Source: CALARM01 sp964431735
Lineage (GTDB): Bacteria > Vulcanimicrobiota > SpSt-956 > JAKJGF01
NCBI GenBank assembly: GCA_964431735.1
Contig: CAYSLJ010000027.1
Coordinates: 1 to 52,009, forward strand
DNA: 52,009 nucleotides
Direction of reading: 5' to 3'
Shown: positions 15,939 to 25,527 of the stretch, piece after piece
Numbering within the stretch: the first letter of the stretch is position 1
How the letters are laid out: each line of letters starts with the position of its first letter
The notes under the pieces: generated by a model
Told to the model about the DNA's origin: nothing
The model's database searches: none
What the model saw: only the letters and a program-made list of their open reading frames with translations
Translations under genes and position numbers: made by a program

Positions 15939-16801
15939 TATTCACGCCCCCTGCAATTCATTATCATCCGCTGTTCCCCGCCCGATGCGTTTAAAATCTC
16001 AAAATCAATTATTCTCTCTGCCGACTGTTTGTTTAAAAGAGATATTTCTATTTCCGCCAGATCTCCCAGTTTTATATCCCAATTTGCTACCGTATTTATC
16101 CCGATATTCTCATTTCTTTCGGATTCGCCCACTGCAAGCTCACCCACACGTTTTGCCGTATCATCGTCCGGTATCATATTATTAATAATATCGGAACTGG
16201 CTCTTTCTTCTCCATGCTGAAGGTCAATGGTAGAATATTCATTTATACACTTCCAGTTAAAACCTTCACGCCATATTGTTTGCTGCTCCGTCCATTCTTC
16301 TATAGTTTTAGGTATTTTTTCCGTTATTGTTTCATATTCCTGAGTAGAATCGTAATCAGATGCGGTGACAGGAGGAGGGTCTTCTATAGCTTCAGTGTAG
16401 GGAGTAGACGGAGGTTCTGTCGTGGTCTCGTATTCATCTTCGTTCGGGGGAGGAGTATAGGTTTCCCAGGATATTTGCACATGAATTTCCCCTGCTTCAG
16501 AGCCTATTGTTGCCGTTAATCCGGGAAGTATTCCAATCCCACTTGCATAAGTAACGGTTTTCTGAGATTTTAAAGTGTAATAATAATTTATTCCGCGACA
16601 AACTGTTTCACCATCAGCAGTTGTCTCTATTCCGTAAGGAGAGCCTTTCCTGCAGCTATTTTCGAGAACCGAATAATTACCGATTTTAGCAACTTCTATC
16701 CCATCTACAAGAGCTAATTCACCAAAGGGATATTTTTCTTCTCTGTTGATTATATCTTTTGTCGGATCTGATTCAAAGATGATAATGGGTGATACTGACA
16801 T
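15938..16801 (-). CDS. Distal tail/baseplate protein, unknown
   Basis: Starting at the ATG at 16801 with AGGAGAC eight bases upstream, the protein is 287 aa; a longer frame overlaps the upstream gene and lacks a ribosome site. The middle (about 115-180) is rich in Pro, Thr and Glu (ETTTEPPSTPYTEAIEDPPP), a likely flexible linker. The C-terminal part (GDLAEIEISLLNKQSAERI, then DFEILNASGGEQRM) resembles the end of phage hub or minor tail proteins that define a repeated local frame, but this is weak. It sits between a large tail protein and a propeller protein and is coupled to the latter by TAATG. Confidence 0.5.
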   Translation of the reverse strand: MSVSPIIIFESDPTKDIINREEKYPFGELALVDGIEVAKIGNYSVLENSCRKGSPYGIETTADGETVCRGINYYYTLKSQKTVTYASGIGILPGLTATIGSEAGEIHVQISWETYTPPPNEDEYETTTEPPSTPYTEAIEDPPPVTASDYDSTQEYETITEKIPKTIEEWTEQQTIWREGFNWKCINEYSTIDLQHGEERASSDIINNMIPDDDTAKRVGELAVGESERNENIGINTVANWDIKLGDLAEIEISLLNKQSAERIIDFEILNASGGEQRMIMNCRGRE

Positions 16802-16811
16802 AAGTCGTCTC

Positions 16812-18656
16812 CTATAAATATACTCCGAGCCCACGATTAACAGCCGCCTGCAATTCATCCGGGGTTTCTGCTGATGCGCGAAAACTAACTGCTCCGTACA
16901 GAGGAGTCCCGTAAATCGGTTGCGCAGTATTGGGTGAACCGGGTGAAGTAAAAGGCGGTACCGGAGCTTCTTTAGGTATCTGCTTTGTAATCTCTTCGTA
17001 AACAGTAGTCACATTTTTTACTGCAGTCTTTACTATTTCAGACGGACGGATTACATTAATAGTATTAAATTTATCTACATTGTCAGTCTGGATGCTAAAT
17101 TCTCCCCTCGTAAGGCTTTCCGGTATTCTCCAATTTGTAATTTCCGGGTATTCGGTAGGGAGGGGAATTTTTCTAAAAGTAATATTATTTTTTAAATAAG
17201 GAATTTCCCCCGGCAATATAGCTCTATTAAGGATAATCGGATTTACAACATACTCCAATGCCCCGGCCTGGCAGACTTGATTTATAAGTTCAACAGGCGG
17301 CTTTCTCTGACAGTGCAATTCTGAAATAATATCAAAAGGCACGCCCTGATATTCAATATTCGGATATTCTTTTACTACCTGCTCGCCCTGATTATCCACT
17401 ACTTTTTTAGATATATCTTTTATTACCCAATCTGATTTCAACATATTTATCATTATTACCGGCAAATGTTCGTCAATATCCTCCTGAAATAACAGGTAAT
17501 CGTCTTCAGAGTCGTAAGTAGTTTGCTTATTCCATGAACTCTGTTGAGAAGTGTATTGGTATCGAGTAACAGGAGTAACGCCATACCTGTGATTTGTCGA
17601 AACAACCTTCGCTAAAGCAGGAGGCGCTTCAGTGAAGGTAACCTCTCCGGTATTTGCGTTATAAACTTCTACTGTTAATTCGTGCTCAACGTAAGGATCG
17701 AAAGTAACATAATATGCTTTTTCTATACTCTGTATGGGGACAAGGCGATTTATAGGAGTGAACGTTTTTCTTACTCCATCCGCAGCTTCTCTATAAGAGC
17801 AATTAATTACAAGCATATATTCACTTGTAGAACCGGTCGGAACTGAAATGGTTTTACCGGATTCGTAATTAACCATTACCTGAGTGGTCTCATCTTTGAG
17901 CTTTTTTGTCAGAGTCAGACTGTGATAAGTCCTGCTATCTATTCTTATTAAAGTCTCCCGGGAGACATAAGAAGGGATTGTAGTTTTCCTTCCGAGAAGC
18001 TCCGAGAATTCATCCACGCCGCTTAAAGACAGGACATCCGTGCCTCTTTTTTCTTTTATTACAAGGCGGGGATAAATATAAAAGCTAAAACTATCACCTA
18101 TTCTCCTGCAGTCAATAATACACAGGAATTTTCTTGTTCCTTTTGTCTGATGGAAAATTCCCTTCTCCATTACCCCTGCCCATTCATTGTTCGGATTTGT
18201 ATATTTTCCCGTAAAATTGCAGAGTTCTATGTCCCAGATAACAGAAGAACTTATGGCGGGATTTAACTTTGCCATACCAAGGTCTGCAGCAGGTATTATC
18301 TGATATTCGCCTGTGTCGGGATACTGGATTGCGACTATAGATCCAATCCTGGAAGTTTTTTCATTGTAAGTCGGAGGTTTCGGAGTGTCTTTTACCTGAA
18401 CTCCGTTCTTTATCGTAAAAGTCTGCACCATTGAACGGTAAATATTCTCTCCGCCCAGGACGGTGCCATAAAAAAATCTTCCGGCAGACTTTTTTTTCTT
18501 TCTCCACAGGGCGCTGCCATAGAAAAAACTTCTTCCAGCTTCTGCACTGTTTGAAACTTTCCCGAAAAAAGGTATAATAAATCTATCGCCAGAATATCTT
18601 CTGTCTATTCCTACCAGCTCTGCACTGTTTGAAACTTTCCCGAAAAAGTAAGGCAT
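16812..18656 (-). CDS. Large tail/baseplate protein with duplicated N-terminal motif
   Basis: The start at 18656 overlaps the previous stop as TAATG and gives 614 aa. The N-terminus contains FFGKVSNSAE twice, 26 residues apart, with FFYGSALW and FFYGTVLG soon after: a set of Phe-Gly/Tyr-Gly peptides on a basic linker (WRKKKKSAGR). The remaining 530 residues look like the hub-type minor tail proteins that follow the distal tail protein in siphophages (for example SDWVIKDISKKVV, PFDIISELHCQRKPPVELI). The late part ends in a Pro-rich stretch. Exact family uncertain. The DNA of the two FFGKVSNSAE copies (18541-18569 and 18619-18647) is nearly identical. Confidence 0.55.
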   Translation of the reverse strand: MPYFFGKVSNSAELVGIDRRYSGDRFIIPFFGKVSNSAEAGRSFFYGSALWRKKKKSAGRFFYGTVLGGENIYRSMVQTFTIKNGVQVKDTPKPPTYNEKTSRIGSIVAIQYPDTGEYQIIPAADLGMAKLNPAISSSVIWDIELCNFTGKYTNPNNEWAGVMEKGIFHQTKGTRKFLCIIDCRRIGDSFSFYIYPRLVIKEKRGTDVLSLSGVDEFSELLGRKTTIPSYVSRETLIRIDSRTYHSLTLTKKLKDETTQVMVNYESGKTISVPTGSTSEYMLVINCSYREAADGVRKTFTPINRLVPIQSIEKAYYVTFDPYVEHELTVEVYNANTGEVTFTEAPPALAKVVSTNHRYGVTPVTRYQYTSQQSSWNKQTTYDSEDDYLLFQEDIDEHLPVIMINMLKSDWVIKDISKKVVDNQGEQVVKEYPNIEYQGVPFDIISELHCQRKPPVELINQVCQAGALEYVVNPIILNRAILPGEIPYLKNNITFRKIPLPTEYPEITNWRIPESLTRGEFSIQTDNVDKFNTINVIRPSEIVKTAVKNVTTVYEEITKQIPKEAPVPPFTSPGSPNTAQPIYGTPLYGAVSFRASAETPDELQAAVNRGLGVYL

Positions 18657-19936
18657 TAAGTATAACTCCACATGTCTATATAAAATAAGTTTTTATTTAC
18701 CGGATAATCAACAGGCGGCGCAAATTTTACCCAGAAATATCCGACGCTGCCAGATGCTATTGCTTCCGCAAAAGGCAGATCTGCATTTACGAAAGTTTCT
18801 CCGTCAAAACTATACCAGATATGTTTCATTGCTTCCGATATATCTATATCAGCCTGGTCTCCGTCCGTAAGGGCAAGATTAAAAAAGAGTTCCATTCCGG
18901 TAAGCACGTTATACATTGGGTTTCCAACGAAAGCTATACCTATCGGAGAACCTTCATTAACAACTATCTGAGCCTGACCGGAGGTTGAATTTACATTTTG
19001 AACTACAAGCGAATATAGTCCCGGAGGAGGGTTTTTATAGTAATAATCGGCCCTTAAATCATGACTTACGTCTCCGCCCAGGGGGTCTGTATCGAAAACA
19101 ACTCTCCCCATGTTACAATACTCAAAAGCAGGTGTAACTTCAGCATAAATGGATGTCAGCGCATTATCGCAATTATAGTAAGTTCCATTCCCGAAAAGAC
19201 ACGGATAAGGTGTATCGTAGACATAATTCCAATAAACTTCATCTGCCTCTGGAGGAGTAGTTATTACTGTGCCTACTGAAAATTTTGCTTTAAGATATAA
19301 CATCTTATAAGCGTTTTCTTCCTGTTTTTTCCAGAGAAGCTGAGTTACATCTCCAAGGTAAACATTTCCAGGAGCAGTCAAACCTGCAGTTCCGTCAGCG
19401 CTTCCAGATGGAAGAGATGACCAGTCACCTTCTCCATCGGAAATTTCCCACTCGACACTTCCTGCATAAACCCCTGGCGTGGTTATATTTATATATAAAT
19501 TCTTAACCCATTCATCTATACCGAAAATTACATAATCTGTAGCAGTCTGCATGAAAGTAATATTCCCGGTAGAAAAGTCCGTATATTGACCGGTCGAACT
19601 ATTATACCTGAAACATTTTCCACGGCTTTCCACTTTAGTTAATTTACCCAGAACCGGATCTTCTTTAGCCACCTGCGATTTCTGAAAAACATCGTTTTCA
19701 TTTCTCTTTATAATCCTTGCGAAATTCACAGGAAAACAGTTCTGACCGCTTACGGAATTGGTTTTATTGACGGCGCGATGATTTACCATATCCTGCCACC
19801 AGCAGAGAGTAGGTATCTGGCCGTTACCCTTAAGTCCGAGCTGCACGGTATAATCAGTTCCGGGAACATTTACCCCTGAGTCTATATAGGTTTTTTCGGT
19901 TACTCCGTCATCTGCTACAAGAATTAAATCTTCCAT
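18656..19936 (-). CDS. Minor tail protein, beta-rich
   Basis: This 426-aa protein shows long alternating hydrophobic/polar stretches and no membrane segment. Motifs such as YINITTPGVYAGSVEWEISD and GSVGYFWVKFAPP suggest immunoglobulin-like or baseplate beta domains, and the central region contains several Cys (YPCLFGNGTYYNCDNA). It follows the short distal-tail-like gene and is coupled to the next one. Function is inferred from place in the tail operon: downstream of the tape measure, as minor tail and baseplate genes usually are. No specific family recognised. Confidence 0.55.
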   Translation of the reverse strand: MEDLILVADDGVTEKTYIDSGVNVPGTDYTVQLGLKGNGQIPTLCWWQDMVNHRAVNKTNSVSGQNCFPVNFARIIKRNENDVFQKSQVAKEDPVLGKLTKVESRGKCFRYNSSTGQYTDFSTGNITFMQTATDYVIFGIDEWVKNLYINITTPGVYAGSVEWEISDGEGDWSSLPSGSADGTAGLTAPGNVYLGDVTQLLWKKQEENAYKMLYLKAKFSVGTVITTPPEADEVYWNYVYDTPYPCLFGNGTYYNCDNALTSIYAEVTPAFEYCNMGRVVFDTDPLGGDVSHDLRADYYYKNPPPGLYSLVVQNVNSTSGQAQIVVNEGSPIGIAFVGNPMYNVLTGMELFFNLALTDGDQADIDISEAMKHIWYSFDGETFVNADLPFAEAIASGSVGYFWVKFAPPVDYPVNKNLFYIDMWSYT

Positions 19937-19950
19937 TATATATGTCTCCT

Positions 19951-20361
19951 TTACACCTCTGCCGATATAGTTAAATCTATGCTATATCTGTAATTCTTCC
20001 CCCCGGAGCCTTCTATCTTATCGAACCGGGGAGGTTCCATTACGCCTATAAAATACCTGGTCACATCCTGTATTGACGTGTCGCAGAATAATAAATTTTC
20101 ACCTTCAAGAAATCTGGCAATAATCTGCAGCGCAAGTTCATAAGAAATATCATCTCCGCTTAAATTCAGCTTACCGCCGATAATACTATACGGGTAAGTT
20201 ACAACTGTCCTTTCGGGAGCCAGTAAATTCCCGTTTAAATCGCAGGGAACATTCCCCACGTAAACCTTTGTATGAGACTGGATCTCCGGGAGAAGAGGCA
20301 CTCTCGGATTTATCGGAAATTCAATCTGTTCCGTATCGTCAGTATATGCCAGATAACTCAT
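19951..20361 (-). CDS. Small distal-tail-like protein
   Basis: This 136-aa protein begins 11 bp after the tape-measure stop. It is beta-rich with one helix in the middle (YELALQIIARFLEGENLLF). In siphophages the gene just after the tape measure often encodes a distal tail protein or its small equivalent that joins tube and baseplate; this is a position-based call. It could also be a domain of a split minor tail protein. Confidence 0.45.
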   Translation of the reverse strand: MSYLAYTDDTEQIEFPINPRVPLLPEIQSHTKVYVGNVPCDLNGNLLAPERTVVTYPYSIIGGKLNLSGDDISYELALQIIARFLEGENLLFCDTSIQDVTRYFIGVMEPPRFDKIEGSGGKNYRYSIDLTISAEV

Positions 20362-20372
20362 AAATCTCTCCT

Positions 20373-23300
20373 TTACGAAGGCTTCCTGAATTTTTGAATC
20401 AGAGAATTAAGCTCACGTACATTCCTTTCTACTGGCGTCGCAGTGGCAATCTGTTTGTTATCCAGGGAAGTGTTATAATTAGTGACATTAGTCGTTGATT
20501 TATAATTTGAGACCTGCGAATTAGTAGTGCTATAAGATGGGGTGTTAACAATATTTGACACGCTTGAAACCATACCGCCAAGCATGTTCATTACCATATC
20601 TTTCATGCTTTTAGTCACAACGGGAATAGCGAAATCGGAGGTCATTTTCTCCATTGCCTTAAAGGCCATCGTATCATTAGCGGGATTATCAAATCCCCAG
20701 CTACCCAGATCGCCCAATGTGCTATAATTCGGAGTCCAATCCCATCCCTGATTACTTCTACTCGGATTCGCCGATGGCTGGGGTGGCTGAGGCGCGTTCC
20801 CTGTTCCAAATTGACCCGCGTAAGGGTTGGCTATACTACTTGTATTTGTCGAGAAACCTCCCCCGGTATAATTGGAAGGAAGATTTCCGCCCTGTCCCTG
20901 GGTAGAAGAACCGGGATTGTTTCCGCCCTGCCCCTGTGGTGTATAAGGAGGGATATAATTCTGATTACCGGTCGAAGGGGATTTATCTCCTGAAGAAGAA
21001 TTTCCCTGATTTCCGCCTCCAGAATCGCCTCCGCCTCCGCTTTTCTTGTCGGCATCGGAACCGGAGCCTTCGCCCCCGCCTGAAGTAACGCTATTATATT
21101 TTTCTGCCGCTGCAGTAGCTTCTTCTATTTTTTTCTTTTCTGCTTCCCAGGGAGATGTCTGGGAAACTGCCGAGTATTTATCCACTGTTCCCTGTAGCGC
21201 GGTATTAAAAGCGTCCTGGGCGGTGTTTCTTTCTTCCTGTATTTTTTTAAGTTCCGACTGCTGTTCCTGCTCTTTCTGAAAGGCTTTATCTCTTTCACTC
21301 ATTAAAGCCTGGTTTTCCTGCTCAAGGGCTTTACTCTGTTCTAATTTTTCTATATAAGGATCTAAGTGATTCGAGAAGGACTTTGAAAGAGCTTCTTCTG
21401 CCGACATTAACGGGCTTCCTGTTCCAAAGGAGCTGCCCGATTCGAGGTCTTTTATCTTCTGATTATTTGCCGCTATTTTATCGTTTATGCTCTGTATGGT
21501 CTTTGCGGTATCTTCGATTTCTTTCCTTTTTTGATCTTCTTTTTGCTTGAAATCCTGGAAAGTTTCTTCCTGAAGCTTTCGAATAGATTTTTGCGTCAAC
21601 TCCTGAATTTTTACTTCGTCTGCTCCTGCTTTTTTCAGCGCGTCTATCTGTTTATTTATAGCACTTATTTTTTTCTCTGTTTCCGATTGAGTAAGTTCTG
21701 CAATAGCTTCTTCGGCTTCCTTATTGATCTTCTTTTTTTCTTCTGCGGCTTTTTTTACCTCTTCCGACTCTTCTTTTCTGAGTTTTTTTACTTCCTGGGA
21801 GTATTTTTTTTCTATATCCAGAGACAAACCTGAAACTTTTTGAATACTCTGTATATTATCCTGCTGATATTTTTTTATAGCTTCTGTATATTGCTTTTGT
21901 GTTATTTCACCCTGATTGAGCTTTATTGCCAGTTCATCAAGAAAATTATTCCATGAGTCTTTAATTGTTTTAACTCTTTCCTTTTCCGCTTCTTTTGCCT
22001 GTTTTACTTGCTCCTTCTGAAGCTTGCTTACTCCGGCGTAATATTCTTTTTCGATTTTTAATTTTAAATCAGTACTATTCTGCAATTCCGAAGCGTGTTC
22101 GTGGAGATAGGTTGATATATTATCGTTATACTGTTTCTGAGAAATTTCACCAGCTGAAAGCGCCACCTTTAATTCAGAAAGAAAAGTGTTCCAGTTTTCT
22201 TTATAAGATTGTAGTGTTTTCTTGTTACCCTGTTCTATTTTTGACTCTAATTGCGCCCTCCATGCATCAAGTTTCGCTGATTGCTCTGGCATTAAATCGT
22301 AGCTGCTTTTTACACTATCAATTTCTTTAATTATCTGTTCCGCCGTTAGCTTATGAGCAGTATATAAGTTTTTTACTGTACTTATTTGTTTATTTAAAAT
22401 AGCATCAGTTATTTTCTGCTTCTCCTGTGCTGTTACTTCAGCAGTAGTATTCTTTTCAATTTCAATCCTTATCCCCTGCAATTCTTTTCTTTCGCCCTGT
22501 ATTTTCCCTATTCTATCAGTATATCCATCATTTACTTTTTTTTGTTCATCGTACTGCTGTTGAAGAGTTTTAATTCTTTCTGTGTCGTACGTAATTTGTT
22601 GACGCGTCATGCCGGTTTCATCTGTTACAAGCTGAACGGTTCCCCTTTTTGCTGCCTGCAATTGTTCTTCGATAGAAACAAGGTCTTTCTGCCCTTGAGT
22701 TCGCAAGTCTTTATAACGCATCTCTTCGTCAACAAGAAGCTTTTGTGTCGCTTTTACCTTGTCGAGTCCTTGAGCGTCTTCTTTAAGAGCTTTCACGCCT
22801 TTTTCCGTGATTTCATTAAATGCTCCCTGGGCATTCGTAGCCTCCATCCCTGCGTTCGCAATACCCTTGAGTGCATCTGCTCTTTTTTTCAGATCTTCTG
22901 AAATATCATTTTGCTTAAGCTTCGCTTCATTCTCCAATACTTCAATATACGCATTTGCAAGTGCCCCGACTGCTATTACAAGCGCTCCGACCGCTATTAT
23001 TGGCAACGCAGCTCCGAACGCGCCCATGCCTGCTCCCAGCGCTGCCGTGTTGCCCGTTGCTGTTACTATTTTCGCACTCAAAGAAGACATTACTCCAGAA
23101 AAAGGGGCTGCTGCCGCTACAAGTCCAGTAATTCCCTGTCCTGCCAGCGCGATTCCTCCAGCCCACGCCGCAAAAGTCAGCGCTGTAGACTTTAATTCAG
23201 GCGGCAGTTCTTTTGTCCATTTTACTAAATTTGTTAACCCCGCTACGGTATCATTGACAGCGGGCAACACTTCAGATCCAAGTTCTTCCTTTAAACTCTG

Positions 23301-24158
23301 AAATTCGCCCTTGAGATTTGAAATTTGACCGGCAGTAGTCTTTGAAGCCCTTTCCATGCCCCCTGCAAATCTCTGTTCCATTATCTGAGTAAGACCTTCC
23401 ATGAGCAAATTCATGTCCTTAATTTGCCCCTTGGAGTCAACAAGAGTGCCATGAAGCTGGTCATCTATCATCTTTTTGGTTATACCGAACTCTTTTAATC
23501 TCTCCAATTCGCCAGTCCTCGCATCTGCAATAGCTTCGACTGCCTGGTTCATGCTTTTGCCCATACCGCTTGCCATGTCGCCGATTAATCGCAATTGCCT
23601 TGGTATCTGCTCAGCTTCAACACCATAGGCTTTAAGTTTTATCGTCGCTTCGATAATTTCGTTAGTTTCGAAAGGCGTAGCGTTGGCAAAATCCTTTGCC
23701 CAGGCAAGCATTTTATCCGCTGCTGCCTGGTTTCCCTGGAATGCAGTATTTAACGCCACCTTGAAGTTCTCCGCTTGCATAGCAGAAGAAACGAGATCTT
23801 TTCCAAAAGAAATTACAGAAGAAGATATTCCGCCCAGAATAGAGGACATATCACGAAGATTTTCAAGTAACGCCCTGTCGGCAAGGGCTTTTAATTCATT
23901 ACCTGCTCTTTTCGCATCCTCAGAAAGCAGTCCCAGTAATTTCCTTTCTTCTCCTAATTGCTTATTTACATCTTTAAGCTTCTGCTCTACCTCTTTCGTA
24001 TCCATCTTTAAAGACTGTTTTTCTTTAAATTCTTTATTTAATTCAATGGCTTTTTTCCTGAGATTATCAATGTTTTTCTGGACATTCTCAATCTCTTTCT
24101 GAGCTTCTTTACCGCCTTTTGCCTGCAGTATCATTCCTACTTCAAAGTTCTTAGCCAA
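20373..24158 (-). CDS. Tail tape measure protein
   Basis: At 1261 aa this is the longest protein of the prophage. It has a coiled-coil N-terminus (residues 15-100), then the TP901-type core (AFQGNQAAADKMLAWAKDFA, FETNEIIEATIKLKAYGVEA, GMGKSMNQAVEAIADARTG). Hydrophobic segments at about 320-410 (ALPIIAVGALVIAVGAL) fit membrane passage during DNA ejection. Then come long coiled coils with internal repeats of about 80 aa (NWNTFLSELKVALSAGEISQ, SWNNFLDELAIKLNQGEITQ) and a Gly/Ser/Asn/Gln-rich low-complexity stretch near 1060-1150. The protein sets tail length; by the usual 1.5 angstrom per residue a tail of roughly 190 nm is expected. Confidence 0.93.
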   Translation of the reverse strand: MAKNFEVGMILQAKGGKEAQKEIENVQKNIDNLRKKAIELNKEFKEKQSLKMDTKEVEQKLKDVNKQLGEERKLLGLLSEDAKRAGNELKALADRALLENLRDMSSILGGISSSVISFGKDLVSSAMQAENFKVALNTAFQGNQAAADKMLAWAKDFANATPFETNEIIEATIKLKAYGVEAEQIPRQLRLIGDMASGMGKSMNQAVEAIADARTGELERLKEFGITKKMIDDQLHGTLVDSKGQIKDMNLLMEGLTQIMEQRFAGGMERASKTTAGQISNLKGEFQSLKEELGSEVLPAVNDTVAGLTNLVKWTKELPPELKSTALTFAAWAGGIALAGQGITGLVAAAAPFSGVMSSLSAKIVTATGNTAALGAGMGAFGAALPIIAVGALVIAVGALANAYIEVLENEAKLKQNDISEDLKKRADALKGIANAGMEATNAQGAFNEITEKGVKALKEDAQGLDKVKATQKLLVDEEMRYKDLRTQGQKDLVSIEEQLQAAKRGTVQLVTDETGMTRQQITYDTERIKTLQQQYDEQKKVNDGYTDRIGKIQGERKELQGIRIEIEKNTTAEVTAQEKQKITDAILNKQISTVKNLYTAHKLTAEQIIKEIDSVKSSYDLMPEQSAKLDAWRAQLESKIEQGNKKTLQSYKENWNTFLSELKVALSAGEISQKQYNDNISTYLHEHASELQNSTDLKLKIEKEYYAGVSKLQKEQVKQAKEAEKERVKTIKDSWNNFLDELAIKLNQGEITQKQYTEAIKKYQQDNIQSIQKVSGLSLDIEKKYSQEVKKLRKEESEEVKKAAEEKKKINKEAEEAIAELTQSETEKKISAINKQIDALKKAGADEVKIQELTQKSIRKLQEETFQDFKQKEDQKRKEIEDTAKTIQSINDKIAANNQKIKDLESGSSFGTGSPLMSAEEALSKSFSNHLDPYIEKLEQSKALEQENQALMSERDKAFQKEQEQQSELKKIQEERNTAQDAFNTALQGTVDKYSAVSQTSPWEAEKKKIEEATAAAEKYNSVTSGGGEGSGSDADKKSGGGGDSGGGNQGNSSSGDKSPSTGNQNYIPPYTPQGQGGNNPGSSTQGQGGNLPSNYTGGGFSTNTSSIANPYAGQFGTGNAPQPPQPSANPSRSNQGWDWTPNYSTLGDLGSWGFDNPANDTMAFKAMEKMTSDFAIPVVTKSMKDMVMNMLGGMVSSVSNIVNTPSYSTTNSQVSNYKSTTNVTNYNTSLDNKQIATATPVERNVRELNSLIQKFRKPS

Positions 24159-24173
24159 TTATTCCACCTCCTT

Positions 24174-24731
24174 TCATATTTCGATTTCCCATCTCCGGCA
24201 TCTATTCCCGGCTCCGTCCGTCCACTCTTTAAAGTTCCTGGCATTCGAAGGAACAGGAAGATACGGTATCTTTCCTTCTCCTCTTGACTGCCCCGCAGGC
24301 TGGCTTTTTTCTTTTCCGTCTTCTTTAAGCCATGAAACCATCTGCCTCAGACTGTAGTTTTTACCTGCTTTATCCGGATGCACATAATACGTGACGGAAA
24401 ATGCTTTCGCTATCCCCGTGCTTATATTAAAAAATTCTTCTATTGTTATGGTTCCCGGCTCTTTACCATCTCCATTTGCATCGTCTTTATGAAGCGTTAA
24501 AAAGCCCTTTAAAAGCTCTTTAAACAGTTCTTCGGAAGAAGCAATTACTCTAATATCCTCTTTCGGTATATTTAAAAAATTAAGGAAATCCGCTATGTCG
24601 TCATTAAACAATAGCTCAATGGCAGCAAGGAAATCCACCAGAGGTAATTCCTTCAGTGATATTTTCCTGCTGCCATATCTAAAAATTGCTTCTTTTCTTT
24701 GAAAAGGATTATGCAATAGTTGAGTCTTCAT
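24174..24731 (-). CDS. Tail assembly chaperone-like protein
   Basis: This 185-aa protein lies between the tail tube gene and the tape measure, the standard place of the tail assembly chaperone. It is mostly helical and acidic in the first 100 residues and ends in a basic tail with GNRCRRWEIEI. The ATG overlaps the upstream gene by 23 nt without a strong ribosome site, so translation may be coupled. Many chaperones are made in two forms by frameshifting, but I see no convincing slippery site. Role is from context. Confidence 0.5.
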   Translation of the reverse strand: MKTQLLHNPFQRKEAIFRYGSRKISLKELPLVDFLAAIELLFNDDIADFLNFLNIPKEDIRVIASSEELFKELLKGFLTLHKDDANGDGKEPGTITIEEFFNISTGIAKAFSVTYYVHPDKAGKNYSLRQMVSWLKEDGKEKSQPAGQSRGEGKIPYLPVPSNARNFKEWTDGAGNRCRRWEIEI

Positions 24732-25527
24732 AGCATTTTTCTATCATTCTTTTTCCCGCTTCCTGCGTTAAATCTATCTGAAGACCGGCAGACAGGGTAT
24801 CGTTACCCCATGATTCCGATGGATTATTGAATATTGCTTTCCCGGGAGAGCCCACCTTTTTAAGCTTTGTAATATTTATATCCCCGTCATCTTTCTCTTT
24901 CCAGTGCTCCATATACCAGCTTTTAGAAGTATTTACTCCGCCGAAGGAGAATTTCTTATGTCCCGGAACGGTTACATTGGAAGCGGCAACCGTAACTTCG
25001 CTCCCGTCGGGAATAACAGATGTCTTTTTCCTTCTTATTGCCCATGAGCCTTCTTGCTCACCAAGAACGTAAGGAAGGGTTTCCAGACTGCTATAATCGG
25101 CAGGCGTAAGACTGCTACTTCCGACGGTAAACGTAAGATTGGGATTTGCCTTTTTGCTTATACGGAGAATTTCCCAGCCTATACCGGAAAGGGTAACCGT
25201 TCTTTCTACCGACACACCTGTCTGTTTTGCAACTGTTTCCGTAGTGCCTGCTCCTAACTGGACAATCCTTTCTTCCGGGATGTCTTCTCCGAGAACAAAT
25301 TCAACTGTCCCTTTTTCTCTCTTTGCCAGACGTTTAACTTCTGCCATACCGCCTCCGGTATCATCTTCTATTGTTTCAAATTCGCGTTCTATGGTCACCT
25401 TTACATCTTTCATCATGCCGAAGGTCTGCATGTTATTATATTCGCCTTCTTCGGCGCTGTCCTCATCGTACTCTGCGTACATCATCTGTCCCGTGCCAAG
25501 GGGGATTTCTTCCACTGCTTTAATCAT
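24709..25527 (-). CDS. Major tail (tube) protein
   Basis: This 272-aa beta-rich protein begins behind AAAGGAGCG. Segments such as MKDVKVTIEREFETIEDDTG, KREKGTVEFVLGEDIPEER and TVTLSGIGWEILRI resemble tail-tube proteins of siphophages, and it precedes the chaperone and tape measure. No sheath protein gene accompanies it, so the tail is non-contractile. The gene overlaps the end of the upstream glycosyltransferase gene, so the glycosylation cassette feeds directly into the tail operon. Confidence 0.6.
   Translation of the reverse strand: MIKAVEEIPLGTGQMMYAEYDEDSAEEGEYNNMQTFGMMKDVKVTIEREFETIEDDTGGGMAEVKRLAKREKGTVEFVLGEDIPEERIVQLGAGTTETVAKQTGVSVERTVTLSGIGWEILRISKKANPNLTFTVGSSSLTPADYSSLETLPYVLGEQEGSWAIRRKKTSVIPDGSEVTVAASNVTVPGHKKFSFGGVNTSKSWYMEHWKEKDDGDINITKLKKVGSPGKAIFNNPSESWGNDTLSAGLQIDLTQEAGKRMIEKCYEDSTIA

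Noticed and set aside
22807..23301. Open frame of 164 codons on the + strand
   Set aside because: It is antisense to the Ala-rich hydrophobic part of the tape measure gene; such regions often leave the opposite strand open.
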